Assembly (NCBI GenBank): GCA_035553895.1
Contig: DATMJI010000034.1
Coordinates: 1 to 22,541, forward strand
From: JADDRA01 sp035553895
GTDB taxonomy: Bacteria; Actinomycetota; Acidimicrobiia; Acidimicrobiales; CADCSY01
DNA: 22,541 nt
Direction of reading: 5' to 3'
Shown here: piece by piece, positions 22,179-22,541 of the stretch
Position numbering within the stretch: position 1 is the first letter of the stretch
How the letters are laid out: each line of letters opens with the position of its first letter
The notes under the pieces: generated by a model
The model's input: the letters and a program-made list of their open reading frames with translations, nothing else
What the model was told of the DNA's origin: nothing
Databases searched by the model: none
Made by a program: the position numbers and the translations under genes

Positions 22179-22259
22179 TACGCCGGCGATCATCCGCCGA
22201 CACCCGCCGGCCCGGAGCGGCCCCGAGCGGGGTGGGGCCCGCACCGGCCCGGCCCTCAC

Positions 22260-22265
22260 TACCCT
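22260..22265 (+). promoter_or_regulatory. -10 box, GNAT-like gene (leaderless)
   Basis: TACCCT, 8 nt, then ATG 22274. Confidence 0.45.
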
Positions 22266-22273
22266 CACAGGCC

Positions 22274-22541
22274 ATGTCGGGGTTGCGGGTCGTCCGCTGG
22301 GGGACTGAGCGCCTCCGGGTGGGGCCCTGGCGGGGGGACGAGCGCCTCGCCTACCTGGCGCCGGTGGCCGAGACCCCGCCGGCCACGCCCGGGCTGGTCA
22401 ACCACTGCTGCCGCATCCTCGCCGACGAGGGCTTCGACACCGCCGTCACCGGGGCCCTCGGCGCCAGCGAGCAGCGGGGCTTCATCGAGGCCGGCTTCGC
22501 CGTGCGCGAGGAGCTCCACCTCCTCTCCCGCCCCCTCGATG
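22274..22541 (+). CDS. GNAT-like N-acetyltransferase, N-terminal part only
   Basis: 89 residues are visible before the window ends. The sequence starts MSGLRVVRWGTERLRVGPWR and contains EQRGFIEAGFAVREELHLL, which resembles the beta4-alpha4-beta5 end of a GNAT fold (phenylalanine, GF, then a hydrophobic strand). The acetyl-CoA-binding RxxGxG/A motif is not visible, so either this is a divergent N-terminal half of a longer two-domain protein or the family call is wrong. ATG 22274 follows a TACCCT box by 8 nt. Confidence 0.55.
   Translation, partial: MSGLRVVRWGTERLRVGPWRGDERLAYLAPVAETPPATPGLVNHCCRILADEGFDTAVTGALGASEQRGFIEAGFAVREELHLLSRPLD

Noticed and set aside
21977..22273. tRNA, RNase P, tmRNA or SRP RNA in the non-coding gap
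   Set aside because: None of their conserved sequence blocks (tRNA T-loop, RNase P core, SRP GGAA motif) were found on either strand.

Overview
The window is very GC-rich and densely coding, with frequent GTG starts. It contains an amtB/glnK/glnD nitrogen-sensing set, a TM-anchored cyclophilin, an actinobacterial-type CCA-adding enzyme and a surface protein ending in LAVTG, the pattern recognised by class E sortases of high-GC Gram-positives. I infer a high-GC actinomycetote, possibly of class Acidimicrobiia. No phage, IS element, CRISPR array, tRNA or rRNA was seen.

Layout. 1-2270 (minus): the almost complete 3' part of a CBS-citrate synthase fusion, preceded by a hemolysin III/PAQR-like membrane protein. 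2358-3203 (plus): a PAC2-family protein, separated by a bidirectional hairpin from a small M1-type lipoprotein peptidase (minus, 3273-4724). 4888-6971: an unknown plus-strand gene convergent with a Nudix_N hydrolase, then a protein with a long disordered tail. 7058-13291 (minus): a 2077-aa secreted protein made of 19 tandem repeats of about 98 aa, with signal peptide, Pro-rich wall spacer and sortase sorting signal. This is the most unusual object here. 13525-14346: a membrane-anchored peptidyl-prolyl isomerase. 14433-18695: glnD, glnK and amtB in the usual order, but with a small Cys-rich gene inserted on the opposite strand between amtB and glnK, and a GlnR-like box upstream of amtB. 18863-21976: CCA tRNA nucleotidyltransferase and a two-gene ABC-2 exporter. 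21977-22273: a non-coding stretch with a candidate 6C-like small RNA. 22274-end: the start of a GNAT-like gene.

Expression. Most genes have a TANNNT-like -10 box 6-8 nt upstream of the start codon and no Shine-Dalgarno sequence, so they are predicted to be leaderless. At several junctions the hairpin terminator of the upstream gene lies directly next to, or close to, the -10 box of the downstream gene. The giant surface protein is the clear exception, with a near-perfect Shine-Dalgarno sequence. glnK, amtB and citrate synthase also have recognisable ribosome binding sites.

The nitrogen genes form one module: AmtB transports ammonium, GlnK senses nitrogen state and binds AmtB, and GlnD modifies GlnK at Tyr51. 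Apart from co-orientation the other genes show no clear pathway link, which fits the impression of many short independently transcribed units.
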